Part shown: piece by piece, positions 9,412-17,224 of the stretch
How the letters are laid out: every line of letters starts with the position of its first letter
How positions within the stretch are numbered: the first letter of the stretch is position 1
Origin: Theionarchaea archaeon
GTDB taxonomy: Archaea; Methanobacteriota_B; Thermococci; Methanofastidiosales; SZ-28-30
Direction: 5' to 3'
Assembly: GCA_018992685.1 (NCBI GenBank)
Contig: JACVGT010000011.1
Location: forward strand, 62,001 to 126,000
DNA length: 64,000 nt
Program-made: the position numbers and the translations under genes
Notes under the pieces: generated by a model
What the model was told of the DNA's origin: nothing
Database searches by the model: none
What the model saw: the letters and a program-made list of their open reading frames with translations, nothing else

Positions 9412-10434
9412 ATGACTGATGAAGAACCAGGAGAGACTATTCCAAAATTGGATTCAATAGAATTCTGGTACGTAAATGTGAAGATTTCTATCCTCAGAGC
9501 TGCTCTTGAACTCCACGTATGGGACAAGATAGCCGAGGGCACTACCAATGTAAAGCATATGGCTTCAGAGGAAAAGTGGGATCCTGTTGGTACAACCGTA
9601 CTCCTCGATGCGCTTTGTGGCATGGGGCTGCTTGACAAGAATTCAAAAGGATATTGCCTGACTCCTCTCTCAGATTTCTATCTCGTCAGAACGAGATCTA
9701 CCTATATGGGTGATGTGAGAATGGCACAACTCACGTGGGAGCATCAGGGACGTCTCGCAGACGCCATAAGAAAAGGAAAGAGACCAATAGTGAAAAAATG
9801 GACAGATTCTGAAATGGGAGGAGTATGGGCAGGTCATTCAATTCCCTTTCGTCTTTTTCCAAATCACTACATGGAATACTATGAGACCCTCTGGCAAACG
9901 TTGGGATTTGAAAAAACCCAGACCATGAAGGTACTGGATGTTGCCTGTGGTCCTGCAGCTGAGACTCTGTGCCTCGCTCTTCAAAATCCTTCATCCAAGA
10001 TTACACTTCAGGACTGGCCCAAGGTAGTTGAAGAAGGAGCTCGAATTGCAGACAAATTTGGTGTTGGACCTCAGGTGTCATACGTGCCAGGTGACTGGGA
10101 ATTGGTGGACTTTGGTAGAGACTATGATGTTGTGGTCATGGGGAGTATCGCCCACTTTTACGGTCCTGACGGCGTAGCAAAACTCTTTTCAAAGGCAAGG
10201 GAAGCACTCCGGCTAGGAGGAACTGTCATAGTCAGCGGTCCTTTGCCTGATGAATCCCGATGCAGAGAAGAATTCCCGCTTGTTTCTGCAGTGTGGGTCT
10301 ACGCTACCAGTGAAGAAGGAGCTATGTATACATTCTCAGAGTACAAGGAGTTCTTGGAAAGTGCACAGTTTGAGAACGTAGAATTGCTTGAATACAAGGG
10401 AAACAAGTACATACGAGCACGAAGCCCTCAATGA
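9412..10434 (+). CDS. SAM-dependent O-methyltransferase (acetylserotonin/hydroxyindole O-methyltransferase-like)
   Basis: A 340-residue protein with an N-terminal winged-helix dimerisation domain (about 15-110) and a C-terminal class I methyltransferase domain (about 165-335): motif I VLDVACGPAAET, a motif II strand ITLQDWPKV, and the late motif REALRLGGTVIVSGPLPDE. This is the layout of small-molecule O-methyltransferases. The substrate is unknown. A TATA-like CGTTTAAGTA at 9381-9390 lies about 27 nt before the ATG, implying a leaderless, single-gene mRNA. Confidence 0.8.
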   Translation: MTDEEPGETIPKLDSIEFWYVNVKISILRAALELHVWDKIAEGTTNVKHMASEEKWDPVGTTVLLDALCGMGLLDKNSKGYCLTPLSDFYLVRTRSTYMGDVRMAQLTWEHQGRLADAIRKGKRPIVKKWTDSEMGGVWAGHSIPFRLFPNHYMEYYETLWQTLGFEKTQTMKVLDVACGPAAETLCLALQNPSSKITLQDWPKVVEEGARIADKFGVGPQVSYVPGDWELVDFGRDYDVVVMGSIAHFYGPDGVAKLFSKAREALRLGGTVIVSGPLPDESRCREEFPLVSAVWVYATSEEGAMYTFSEYKEFLESAQFENVELLEYKGNKYIRARSPQ

Positions 10435-10694
10435 TTCTCGTGGAAAACCTCTCATAATATTCCTCATCCTCTGTCGCGCTTTCATGAGATCGTGTTAGAG
10501 CTAAAGTGTTTTCCAGATGGTATTTTTTGACCAGATATTCTTCTTACTGAAGCTGACATCTATCGTAGGTAATATGACAGAAAACTCACTTCAAAGCAGG
10601 GATCATCTTCATGAAGGCTTTTCTGATGCTCAACATTAATTTTACTGTGGTATCTTGGATTTCTCCTTTCAAAATAGTGAAACTGGTTTCACTG
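10435..10694. other. Intergenic stretch without a recognised gene
   Basis: This 260-nt stretch between the methyltransferase and the first Roadblock/V4R promoter holds no plausible reading frame. I see no strong hairpin or repeat. Confidence 0.5.
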
Positions 10695-10730
10695 TTTTTT
10701 TCATATAAACATATAATCAGTGAAAATCCC
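10695..10730 (+). promoter_or_regulatory. Promoter of Roadblock/V4R cassette 1, shared with cassette 2
   Basis: A run of seven T, then CATATAAACATATAATCAG and TGAAAA, 30-65 nt before the start codon. The same arrangement (T7, CATATA, ATTCAGTGAAAA, CCC) occurs at 42721-42755 before cassette 2 at almost the same distance from the gene (33 and 34 nt from the end of CAGTGAAAA), so promoter and gene pair appear to have been duplicated together. Confidence 0.6.
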
Positions 10731-10758
10731 CGTTAACACAAAGAGCAGGTGATAAGAA

Positions 10759-11133
10759 ATGACTGGAAAATCCAAAGTAGAGAAGATGACCGACCTGTTG
10801 AAAGACCTGGAAGGTACAACCCCTGACATCGAAGCATCTGCTATCGTATCAGTAGATGGATTGATGATTGCATCTGCTTTACCTCGAGATGTGGAAGAAG
10901 ATAGAGTGGCTGCCATGTCAGCTGCCATGCTGTCACTGGGTGAACGAACTGCTGGTGAATTGGCAAGAGGTGCGCTTTCTGAAGTGTATGTGAAAGGAGA
11001 AAACGGGTATGTGGTGTTGATGTCTGTAGGAGAAAATGCTGTGTTGACAGCTCTCGCTCGAAAAGATGCCAAACTAGGCCTCGTCTTTCTGGATATGAAG
11101 CGAACCGCTGGAGATGTCGTCAACCTGATATAA
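10759..11133 (+). CDS. Roadblock/LC7-domain protein, copy 1
   Basis: A 124-residue single-domain Roadblock/LC7 protein: TTPDIEASAIVSVDGLMIASALP (strand turn with VxxxDG), the AAMSAAMLSLGER helix, YVVLMSVGENAVLTALA strands, and LGLVFLDMKR at the end. The family forms dimers and in archaea and bacteria often regulates small GTPases or sensory pathways. GGTGAT lies 6 nt before the ATG. It is followed after 9 nt by a V4R-like partner. It is nearly identical over most of its length to the Roadblock genes at 42786 and 51594. No MglA-like GTPase is visible in the window. Confidence 0.9.
   Translation: MTGKSKVEKMTDLLKDLEGTTPDIEASAIVSVDGLMIASALPRDVEEDRVAAMSAAMLSLGERTAGELARGALSEVYVKGENGYVVLMSVGENAVLTALARKDAKLGLVFLDMKRTAGDVVNLI
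11076..11111 (+). repeat. 36-bp exact direct repeat, copy A (end of Roadblock copy 1)
   Basis: This 36-bp stretch encoding the LGLVFLDMKRTAG end of Roadblock copy 1 is repeated without mismatch at 11853-11888. It marks a tandem duplication of the cassette. Confidence 0.9.
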
Positions 11134-11142
11134 GGTGATACA

Positions 11143-11778
11143 ATGGTTAAAGGTAGAAAAACCGACAACCTCACTATGCGGATCTGCCTCGAGGTGGTGG
11201 AGAGAATTGCTGGGCCCAATGGACTAAAATCAGTTCTGAACTATGCACATCTGGAGAAATACATCGAAAACCCTCCTCCTGACAATGATGAAATAGTTGT
11301 TCCCGTTGAAGACGTTAAGACCCTTTACATGTCTCTCATGGAGCTGTTTGGCCAGAAAGGTGCTCGCGGCCTCCAACTTCGTGTTGGAAGAGAGTTCATG
11401 TGCATTGGTCGTGATAAACGCCAAGAGATATCAAAAGATCTCAATGCTTCCCTTCAATCTGCTTCTGCAACAGAAAGGATGAAGTTCACTCTCAAGGTGT
11501 TCACGGAGCAGTTTGAACAGAGATGGACCTCTGGATCAGGCAAGCCTCGCTTTGAATTGCAGGAAGATGTTGACCATATCCTTGTTGTTGACAAGGACAA
11601 TCCTCTGACTGAGGACATTGAGTCTCAAGCCCCCATGTGTTTTGCCACTGTGGGTATGCTCCAAGAGTTATTGAACCGCGCCATGGGGAATCTGCATGAT
11701 GTAGTAGAGGTTGAGTGCAGAGCCATGGGGCATCCGGCTGACGTTTTCAGGATTTCCAAAGCCTGCAATGCGGATTGA
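11143..11778 (+). CDS. V4R-like (4-vinyl-reductase fold) ligand-binding protein, copy 1
   Basis: A 211-residue protein whose C-terminal end, VEVECRAMGHPADVFRISK, is the typical V4R signature (small-molecule or hydrocarbon-binding domain of XylR/BchJ type), and whose N-terminal part GPNGLKSVLNYAHLEKYI matches the start of the copy-2 partner at 43170. It lies 9 nt after Roadblock copy 1. The two presumably act together as ligand sensor and Roadblock adapter; the ligand is unknown. Compared with copy 2 the middle third is divergent while both ends are conserved. Confidence 0.75.
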   Translation: MVKGRKTDNLTMRICLEVVERIAGPNGLKSVLNYAHLEKYIENPPPDNDEIVVPVEDVKTLYMSLMELFGQKGARGLQLRVGREFMCIGRDKRQEISKDLNASLQSASATERMKFTLKVFTEQFEQRWTSGSGKPRFELQEDVDHILVVDKDNPLTEDIESQAPMCFATVGMLQELLNRAMGNLHDVVEVECRAMGHPADVFRISKACNAD

Positions 11779-11848
11779 ATTGCAGGAAGAGGACTGCAGG
11801 AAGAACTCGGGATAGGCCATATGAGTCTGAATCTTCTCCTGTCTGGAA

Positions 11849-12180
11849 AAGAAGGCCTCGTCTTTCTGGATATGAAGCGAACCGCTGGGAAAATTGAACT
11901 GGAGAAATTCATGGAGTAGATGAAGAATAGGCAGATCTCTTCAGGTGACAATCGGATGAAACTGCAGGAAGAAGATGACTGCTTCTTGCTCATTGACAGA
12001 GACTACTTTGAGAGCTCCAGCAGGACTTCGCCGCAGCCACGCTGTTACATGTATATCGGAATGCTTGAAAATCTTATGGAATGGGTCATCGGACACCGCC
12101 ACAAGGTCACCGAAATCAAGTACAGAAGCGTGAGTGATGACGCAGACATCCTTAAGATCTCAAAAAAAGCAGAGAAATAA
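11849..12180 (+). pseudogene. Decayed Roadblock/V4R cassette (deletion remnant)
   Basis: The segment starts with the last residues of a Roadblock protein (GLVFLDMKRTAG, DNA identical to 11076-11111), runs into a stop at 11918-11920, and then encodes a V4R C-terminal half. An 86-codon frame from 11920 reads MKLQEEDDCFLLIDRDYFES, then MYIGMLENLMEWVIGHRHKV, then an altered signature (EIKYRSVSDDADILKISK) in place of CRAMGHPxDVFRISK. The Roadblock N-terminus and V4R N-terminus are gone, so this is a collapsed tandem copy. A T-rich terminator at 12187-12203 follows, identical over 17 nt to the one after cassette 2. It could still express a short V4R fragment. Confidence 0.75.
11853..11888 (+). repeat. 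36-bp exact direct repeat, copy B (in the decayed cassette)
   Basis: Identical to 11076-11111. Perfect identity in a non-functional context suggests recent duplication or gene conversion. Confidence 0.9.
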
Positions 12181-12186
12181 AACATG

Positions 12187-12203
12187 TCACTCTTTTTTTC
12201 TTT
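12187..12203 (+). terminator. Poly-T terminator of the cassette 1 region
   Basis: TCACTCTTTTTTTCTTT directly follows the remnant cassette. The same 17 nt occur at 43810-43826 after cassette 2. T-runs without a strong hairpin are usual archaeal terminators. Confidence 0.6.
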
Positions 12204-12255
12204 ATTGATTCAAGGGATACAAATGGGGCCAGCAAGAACGATGTCCCAGAATGGG

Positions 12256-12777
12256 TTAAGGATAATAATCCGGCACAATGAAAGGTGCCATGGCAAGAAT
12301 AATGCTATGCTCAAGAGCTGCCTGCCGGGTGACGAGATTCCCTGTAAGAGTGCCCACAGCGCCCGCCTTCTGTTTCGTATTGCATTCACCCCGTAGTCGA
12401 TCTATTGTGGGGCCCAGTTCCTTTCCCCTTCTGACTTCGGCAGCTACTGCTTCAGGCAGCAGGAGCTTCCCTCCGCCTCCAATGCCTCTCCGTCCTTTTC
12501 TGTCCTGTATCACAACCCAGCACGAAGCAAACATTCCATAATCAGTATCTACGGTAAACCCTTCTAGTCCAACCCCCATGTCAGCATCCACGTACTCCCG
12601 AGCTTGTCGTGCTCTCTGGTGAGCACCTATGATAGCTTCTTGATCAGAGGTCGGTTGATCATTAATTCCAGAGGAAACTGCAACTGGCAATACCCTGTAA
12701 TCATCCCATATCTGGTTCACCACCACTGAGACTGCATTCACCTTGACAGGATTCTTTGAACCAACTGAAACCAACAT
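12256..12777 (-). CDS. YjjX-like inosine/xanthosine triphosphatase (house-cleaning NTPase)
   Basis: A 173-residue protein with the family's N-terminal SVGSKNPVKVNAV motif, SSGINDQPTSDQEAIIGA in the middle, and VGLEGF and GVGTLTGNLVTR-type motifs later. Members hydrolyse non-canonical purine triphosphates such as ITP and XTP. I chose the internal ATG at 12777: the family motif starts right there, and a TATA-like GGTTTAAAG about 30 nt upstream would give a leaderless mRNA; the reading frame itself extends to 12819 without similarity. Confidence 0.85.
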   Translation of the reverse strand: MLVSVGSKNPVKVNAVSVVVNQIWDDYRVLPVAVSSGINDQPTSDQEAIIGAHQRARQAREYVDADMGVGLEGFTVDTDYGMFASCWVVIQDRKGRRGIGGGGKLLLPEAVAAEVRRGKELGPTIDRLRGECNTKQKAGAVGTLTGNLVTRQAALEHSIILAMAPFIVPDYYP

Positions 12778-12933
12778 ACTCTCACATATCTTCCTCACTT
12801 TAAACCCTTTTCTTTTCACATCACCACATGAATAGGCACCCCACTACCACTTTCTTGGAGCAGAAACATCCCCCCAAGACATGGATTGGAATCTGGGAGA
12901 ATCATATCTCATCGGGTGGAGGACCAGTTTTCG

Positions 12934-13269
12934 TCAATGAGAGCGTATCATGGTAAGAATCATCTTAAACTTGGTGACCGCCTTAACAGCATGGGGTTCA
13001 TGGGCAGGCATGATGATCATTTCGCCTTTTTTCAAGTAGACAGCCTTGCCAGAAATGATGATTTCTGCTTCCCCGTCAGTCACCCAGACCAACGCATCGA
13101 AGGGCGTAGTGTGTTCGCTGAGTTTCTGGCCTTCATCGAATGCGAAAAAGGTCACTGTTCCTGTTGGCTTTTCCATTACTATCCTGCTAACTACCGCACC
13201 TTTCTGGTACACAGCAAGTTCATCTACTGGTAGTGCTGTTGCAGGAACTATTTCAATGTCTTCTTTCAT
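12934..13269 (-). CDS. Small cupin-domain protein
   Basis: A 111-residue single cupin domain: EHTTPFDALVWVTDGEAEI (cupin motif 1, with histidine and acidic metal-binding positions) and PAHEPHAV (motif 2). Such proteins bind a metal and serve as small-molecule-binding or isomerase-like domains. GGAG about 10 nt upstream supports the ATG at 13269. The start overlaps the end of the small reading frame at 13253-13444, suggesting coupling. Confidence 0.8.
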   Translation of the reverse strand: MKEDIEIVPATALPVDELAVYQKGAVVSRIVMEKPTGTVTFFAFDEGQKLSEHTTPFDALVWVTDGEAEIIISGKAVYLKKGEMIIMPAHEPHAVKAVTKFKMILTMIRSH

Positions 13270-13444
13270 TTTTCTCATCTCCTTGCTCGCGAGGCCCCTT
13301 GCGGTCTGTAATCCTGTTGTTCTCCATCTTCTGCATTGGGGAAACCACTGGATCGTAGCCGCTTGGATTCTGCCTGAATGGTTCCTCATTCACTGCGAGG
13401 GTTTCTTCCTTAATCATTATGTTTTGTTGCTCTTGGGAGAACAT
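13253..13444 (-). CDS. Hypothetical 63-residue charged protein upstream of the cupin gene
   Basis: A small hydrophilic protein (MFSQEQQNIMIKEETLAV at the start, KGPREQGDEKNERRH at the end) with no domain that I recognise. A TATA-like TGTATATTG lies about 25 nt before the ATG and its stop overlaps the cupin start by 17 nt. Coding-like composition and coupling favour a real gene, but there is no homology evidence. Confidence 0.35.
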   Translation of the reverse strand: MFSQEQQNIMIKEETLAVNEEPFRQNPSGYDPVVSPMQKMENNRITDRKGPREQGDEKNERRH

Positions 13445-13535
13445 AAGTGTTGTCGTTCCGGTTGAGTCAATATACAAGAAGATTTGCGGAACTGAGTTTC
13501 TCGTGGTTCAGAACTCTGCATGACGCAGAACCTTG

Positions 13536-13645
13536 AAAAAAAGAGTCAGTCCAGAGAAGTGCAAGAGAAATGAAAAGTGCAGAGGACCTGACGGAGGGGT
13601 GAAAGGAGGGCGAAAGATCGTGCATTTACAGGCCCTCTGCTTGAG
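13536..13645 (-). ncRNA. Candidate structured small RNA C
   Basis: On the minus strand GCAGAGGGCCTG (13640-13629) pairs with CAGGTCCTCTGC (13590-13579), a 12-bp stem with one G-U pair. On the plus strand that position is an A-C mismatch, so the minus strand is the likely transcript. The 38-nt loop holds two copies of CUUUC(G/A)CCC. A run of seven T at 13542-13536 could terminate it and a weak TATA-like ACTATACTG precedes it. The C-rich motif recurs in candidates A and B. Confidence 0.4.
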
Positions 13646-14087
13646 GCCATCCGGCGCAGTATAGTGGGGAAGCGTTTGCTTGGTTTGTTGACAGCCTGTG
13701 ATAGGTGCTGTAGATGGAGACAACAAAGAGAATCGTAGCTTCCTTTCTACATTCTCTTCCATAGTACCAGCATCAAATCACTTCCATGTTTCTTTTTGAG
13801 GAAAGAAGTCCCGTTCTTGGAACCTGTACCGGGGGGCATGACACCACAGCGATACAACGTGTTTCTAGCCGGAATTGGACTGTTCTCTCACTGCTGTAAT
13901 CATGAGGAACGGTGTCCATGCCTGGAGTATAGCGCAATTATTTCTGACGAAATCTAAGGGCAGACTGCTAGTTCTGATCCGGGCTATCATTGCCTTCATG
14001 GAAGAGACCGGTTCAAAACCTAACCTCTTTTCACAGCACCAAACAGTCATAGTCTTATTCGCAAAAATACTATTTAAGAGTCTTGTG

Positions 14088-14103
14088 GTGTACAAGTGTA
14101 CAC
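14088..14103. promoter_or_regulatory. Perfect palindrome GTGTACA-AG-TGTACAC, possible operator
   Basis: A 7-bp inverted repeat with a 2-nt spacer begins about 10 nt after a TATA-like element (ACTATTTAAGAG), where a bound repressor would block transcription start. The gene it would control is unclear: the next is the leader peptide and GNAT fusion 110-200 nt downstream, which have their own TATA box at 14183-14190. Confidence 0.45.
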
Positions 14104-14182
14104 GTCAGGAAGTGCTGTTGAGGAGCTGGCATGCAGTGAGGTGGAAGGAAAGCACATAAACCACACGATTAGTAACGAAATG

Positions 14183-14190
14183 TTTATAAA
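14183..14190 (+). promoter_or_regulatory. TATA box of the GNAT fusion/ABC exporter operon
   Basis: TTTATAAA; the predicted transcription start (about 25 nt on) falls on the ATG of the 20-codon leader frame at 14207. Confidence 0.6.
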
Positions 14191-14206
14191 GAAGACTACC
14201 TCTACT

Positions 14207-14269
14207 ATGGGCGGTGCTGCAGATGATTGTGTTTTGACGTGTAATCTGGCATTTCTCTTCGGGTCGTAA
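14207..14269 (+). CDS. Possible leaderless 20-residue leader peptide
   Basis: ATG at the predicted transcription start opens a 20-codon frame (starts MGGAADDC, ends FLFGS) that stops 24 nt before the GNAT fusion gene. It has two cysteines and no homology I recognise. It may be an attenuating leader peptide or chance. Confidence 0.2.
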   Translation: MGGAADDCVLTCNLAFLFGS

Positions 14270-14293
14270 AGCCCAACCCTTTTAGGTGATTTC

Positions 14294-17224
14294 ATGATTA
14301 AAGAATTCCACATTGAAGATGCCCAGAAGCTGGCTGACATGTTGAATAGGAGTGACGAAGCGTGGCCAGGGGGACTCACCCACGGCATAGACTTCACGGC
14401 AAAAAGCGTAATGGAAGATCGAAAAAGAGAGAGTATTCTTGCGACGTACTGTGCATGGGATGATGACAATATCGTGGGACTTACGGAAATCATCGAGTTC
14501 TGGAGAGATACCAATGTCCTGTATATCGACTTTCTCAACGTTGAACCCACCCATCATGGTCGAGGATATGGAAGAGATCTCCTCAAGACCTGTGTTGAGA
14601 AGGCTACTGAGTTGAAAAGTAAGAGACTGGATCTTCATACATGGTCAGGTAACATGAAAGCAGTTCCCCTCTACAAGAAGACAGGGTTTTTCTGGGTTCC
14701 TAAAACGTCTGTGCACATGAAGAATTTCCTCCCCTTGATCCTGAGCCTTCAGGCTGCCAAATTCTTCTTCGAAAAGCACAATTGGTATACTACCTTCAAG
14801 AGAGAACTGAAGGTTGAAGAAGATGACTATGATGGCATATATCCCTACCACTGGGAAGAAGCGGAGGATATCCTCTCTGTGGTGATAGATGCAGAATCAG
14901 GGGGGGTAATCCAGTTCGAAAACAACGATTTTACAGTCTACCAGAAGGTGGAACCCGTATTCGTGGGAGAAAAAGCTTCTGTGACATGGGAGATTAAGAA
15001 TAAGACCCCCACTCCCCTGGAGGTTGCATTGATATCTAGAGGAGAAGACGGTATTGTGATGGATTTCAGGAAATCCTTCACCGTTCAGGATGTCGAGACA
15101 GTGACGGCCACAGTCTCTGTTGACCCAGACATTGAAATCAGGAAAAAAGAGGAGCCTCCTCATCAGCTCTCTACCGACGTCATCATCAATGGAATACTTC
15201 TCCCTCTTGTTTCAGGATTGCGGGTAACTCATGGAGTAGAGGTCTCTACATTTCCCGAGTTTGTGGTGGTTCCTCCAGGCGAGCAGTCTATCATGGTGAT
15301 ACTCAAGAACAATAGGCAGAACCATGTTGAAGGGGTGATTACGTGCCAGAATACCGGTGAATCCCACGAGTTCAGTATAGAACCTGGATACAGCGAAGGT
15401 ATCCCCTTTACTCTGCGTTTGGCACGAGACTGTGAGCTGCGATTTTCCATAGAGGGCGCCCTGCCCATCCACATAGTACCCGTACGGGTGACGACGGGTG
15501 GCGCAGTACTAATGCAGAAAGGGAGAGACGTCATTCTTGAAAATGCTCACGCCAGAATGATTGTTTCGCTGGCGGGAGGGGAAACTTCCATCTTTGTGAA
15601 GAACACTCAAGAAATGGAGATCAAGTACGCCGGTGACGAACTGGGACCTCCGTACTGGCCATCAGAGTTGTTTAAAACATCGTACACGGTAAGAATGAAG
15701 CAGTGCACTGGCAAAGTTAGTGCAGAATTCACTGCCTACTCGAAAAAGTATGACACCACAGTTGTTCGTAAAGTTGAAATGGACGCTGGTCCTTTGATCA
15801 AAATCGAGTATTCCTTCACCCCACAAAGAGATCTTTACGTGCAGTTTGGCGGAGAGGCCAGTTTCGCCGGAGGGCTCTTAACTCTTCCGCTCACAGAGGG
15901 ATTCATTTCAGAACCTACTGTTGATGAGGATTTTCCTCTGGGTCATGGAGACCTTCCTGAAGACTCCACAGCATATGAAGAACAGTGGGCGTGCCACCAG
16001 ATGGGTGACGCAGTCCTCGGTGTCATATGGGAGAAATGCGTGAAAATGAACGTGAGTAGATATTCATTCCCCGGGATCATCCTGGACACCCGGAATCCGC
16101 GTCCATTCTACCTGTACGTGGGAAGAGGGACCTGGAAGGATGTGAGGAACAGCTGGTCTTTGCTGCACAACGTGGCGGTACCACCTGCGGAACCTAAAAG
16201 TGTGTGGGATGTCAGCCCTTCCCTGGTGGTGACTGTCGACGATATGATTACTGAGCAATTCACTCTCAGTAACAGGAGAAAAAGAACTCTGGAAGGGAAC
16301 GTAACCGGGATCCCTTTTAAAGCGGCGAGAGGGTCACCCTTTACCTTTGAAGCTGCCCTTGAGGCTCCAGACGTTGGCATCCACGAACGAGTTCTGCACA
16401 TGGAGACAGATCTCTTTTCCAGAAATATTCCCGTGATGGTTGTCAGAGCAGGAAAAAGGAGTAACGTCGTCGTCCTTGAAGAAGGAGATACCATACAGGT
16501 TAATAATGGATTATACCGGTTTGAAGTTGCTCCATCGTACTATGGATCAGTGGTCTTCTGGGGGGATAACGTGAACCACCTGCTGACCCCATATCCAGAG
16601 ACCACACAGCTTGCCTGGTTCCGCCCCTGGTATGGGGGGATCCATCCAGTCGTCTTTGCTGAAAAAAGAGATTTCCCTGGTCGAATGCATAAAGAAGCTT
16701 TCAGCTGCGCTATTGCAGAAAGAAAAACACACGGTATTTCATGGAAGGGCGTTACCGTGACATCTACCCTCCAGGAGATTAAGGGAATCGGCCTGGAAAC
16801 TTCCTACCTGACAGCAGGACACAGCAATCTTCTGGTCATCTGCCACACACTGAAGAATCTGACATCTGCCCCCCGTTCTGTGTATTCAGGAATGACATTT
16901 TTTGTACAGCCAGACGGTTCTCTAACAGATTCCACCTTGTACTACCGCAGCCCTCAATTGGTTCAAAGAAGACGAACCTCCTATGGAGGGCTATCAGCGG
17001 GCAGGGAATGGGCTGCGGTCCAAGGAACATCAACATTCCTCACCGTTGTGGCAGACAGTATTCATGCACTTGATCTGGGAAGAGAGGGCGCTCATATATT
17101 CAGCGCCAGAAAACGGGACATTCCCCCACACGGTTCTGTCACTGAATTCCAGTATTTAGTGGCAGCACACTCTCTGGAAGAATCGCAGGCATATAAGAGT
17201 TTGAGGGGATTGCAGTGGATCTAG
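14294..17224 (+). CDS. GNAT acetyltransferase fused to a very large beta-rich region
   Basis: A 976-residue protein. Residues 1-150 are a GNAT N-acetyltransferase domain with FLNVEPTHHGRGYGRDLL (acetyl-CoA loop HGRGYG, residues 88-93) and a C-terminal LYKKTGF motif. Residues about 150-976 are soluble, mostly beta-strand in character with many aromatic residues, and include a stretch near 560-640 reminiscent of carbohydrate-active or mutarotase-like beta-sandwiches. I do not recognise the family. GGTGATTTC before the ATG fixes the start. The stop overlaps the ABC ATPase start by 10 nt, so this enzyme is translated together with an exporter, suggesting that it modifies or recognises the exported substrate or a surface glycan. 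Confidence 0.75.
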   Translation: MIKEFHIEDAQKLADMLNRSDEAWPGGLTHGIDFTAKSVMEDRKRESILATYCAWDDDNIVGLTEIIEFWRDTNVLYIDFLNVEPTHHGRGYGRDLLKTCVEKATELKSKRLDLHTWSGNMKAVPLYKKTGFFWVPKTSVHMKNFLPLILSLQAAKFFFEKHNWYTTFKRELKVEEDDYDGIYPYHWEEAEDILSVVIDAESGGVIQFENNDFTVYQKVEPVFVGEKASVTWEIKNKTPTPLEVALISRGEDGIVMDFRKSFTVQDVETVTATVSVDPDIEIRKKEEPPHQLSTDVIINGILLPLVSGLRVTHGVEVSTFPEFVVVPPGEQSIMVILKNNRQNHVEGVITCQNTGESHEFSIEPGYSEGIPFTLRLARDCELRFSIEGALPIHIVPVRVTTGGAVLMQKGRDVILENAHARMIVSLAGGETSIFVKNTQEMEIKYAGDELGPPYWPSELFKTSYTVRMKQCTGKVSAEFTAYSKKYDTTVVRKVEMDAGPLIKIEYSFTPQRDLYVQFGGEASFAGGLLTLPLTEGFISEPTVDEDFPLGHGDLPEDSTAYEEQWACHQMGDAVLGVIWEKCVKMNVSRYSFPGIILDTRNPRPFYLYVGRGTWKDVRNSWSLLHNVAVPPAEPKSVWDVSPSLVVTVDDMITEQFTLSNRRKRTLEGNVTGIPFKAARGSPFTFEAALEAPDVGIHERVLHMETDLFSRNIPVMVVRAGKRSNVVVLEEGDTIQVNNGLYRFEVAPSYYGSVVFWGDNVNHLLTPYPETTQLAWFRPWYGGIHPVVFAEKRDFPGRMHKEAFSCAIAERKTHGISWKGVTVTSTLQEIKGIGLETSYLTAGHSNLLVICHTLKNLTSAPRSVYSGMTFFVQPDGSLTDSTLYYRSPQLVQRRRTSYGGLSAGREWAAVQGTSTFLTVVADSIHALDLGREGAHIFSARKRDIPPHGSVTEFQYLVAAHSLEESQAYKSLRGLQWI

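Larger units (their letters stand above)
13445..14206. other. 760-nt stretch without a protein gene; holds an RNA candidate and a palindrome
   Basis: Open frames here are short, overlap on both strands and look non-coding. The stretch contains a minus-strand structured RNA candidate (13536-13645), a hairpin at 13505-13532, a TATA-like ACTATTTAAGAG at 14069-14080 and the palindrome at 14088-14103. Confidence 0.6.

Noticed and set aside
13875-14159. 94-codon plus-strand frame
   Set aside because: It overlaps another frame on the opposite strand, has no ribosome site and an unprotein-like, Cys/Arg/His-scattered composition, and runs through a TATA-like element and the palindrome.
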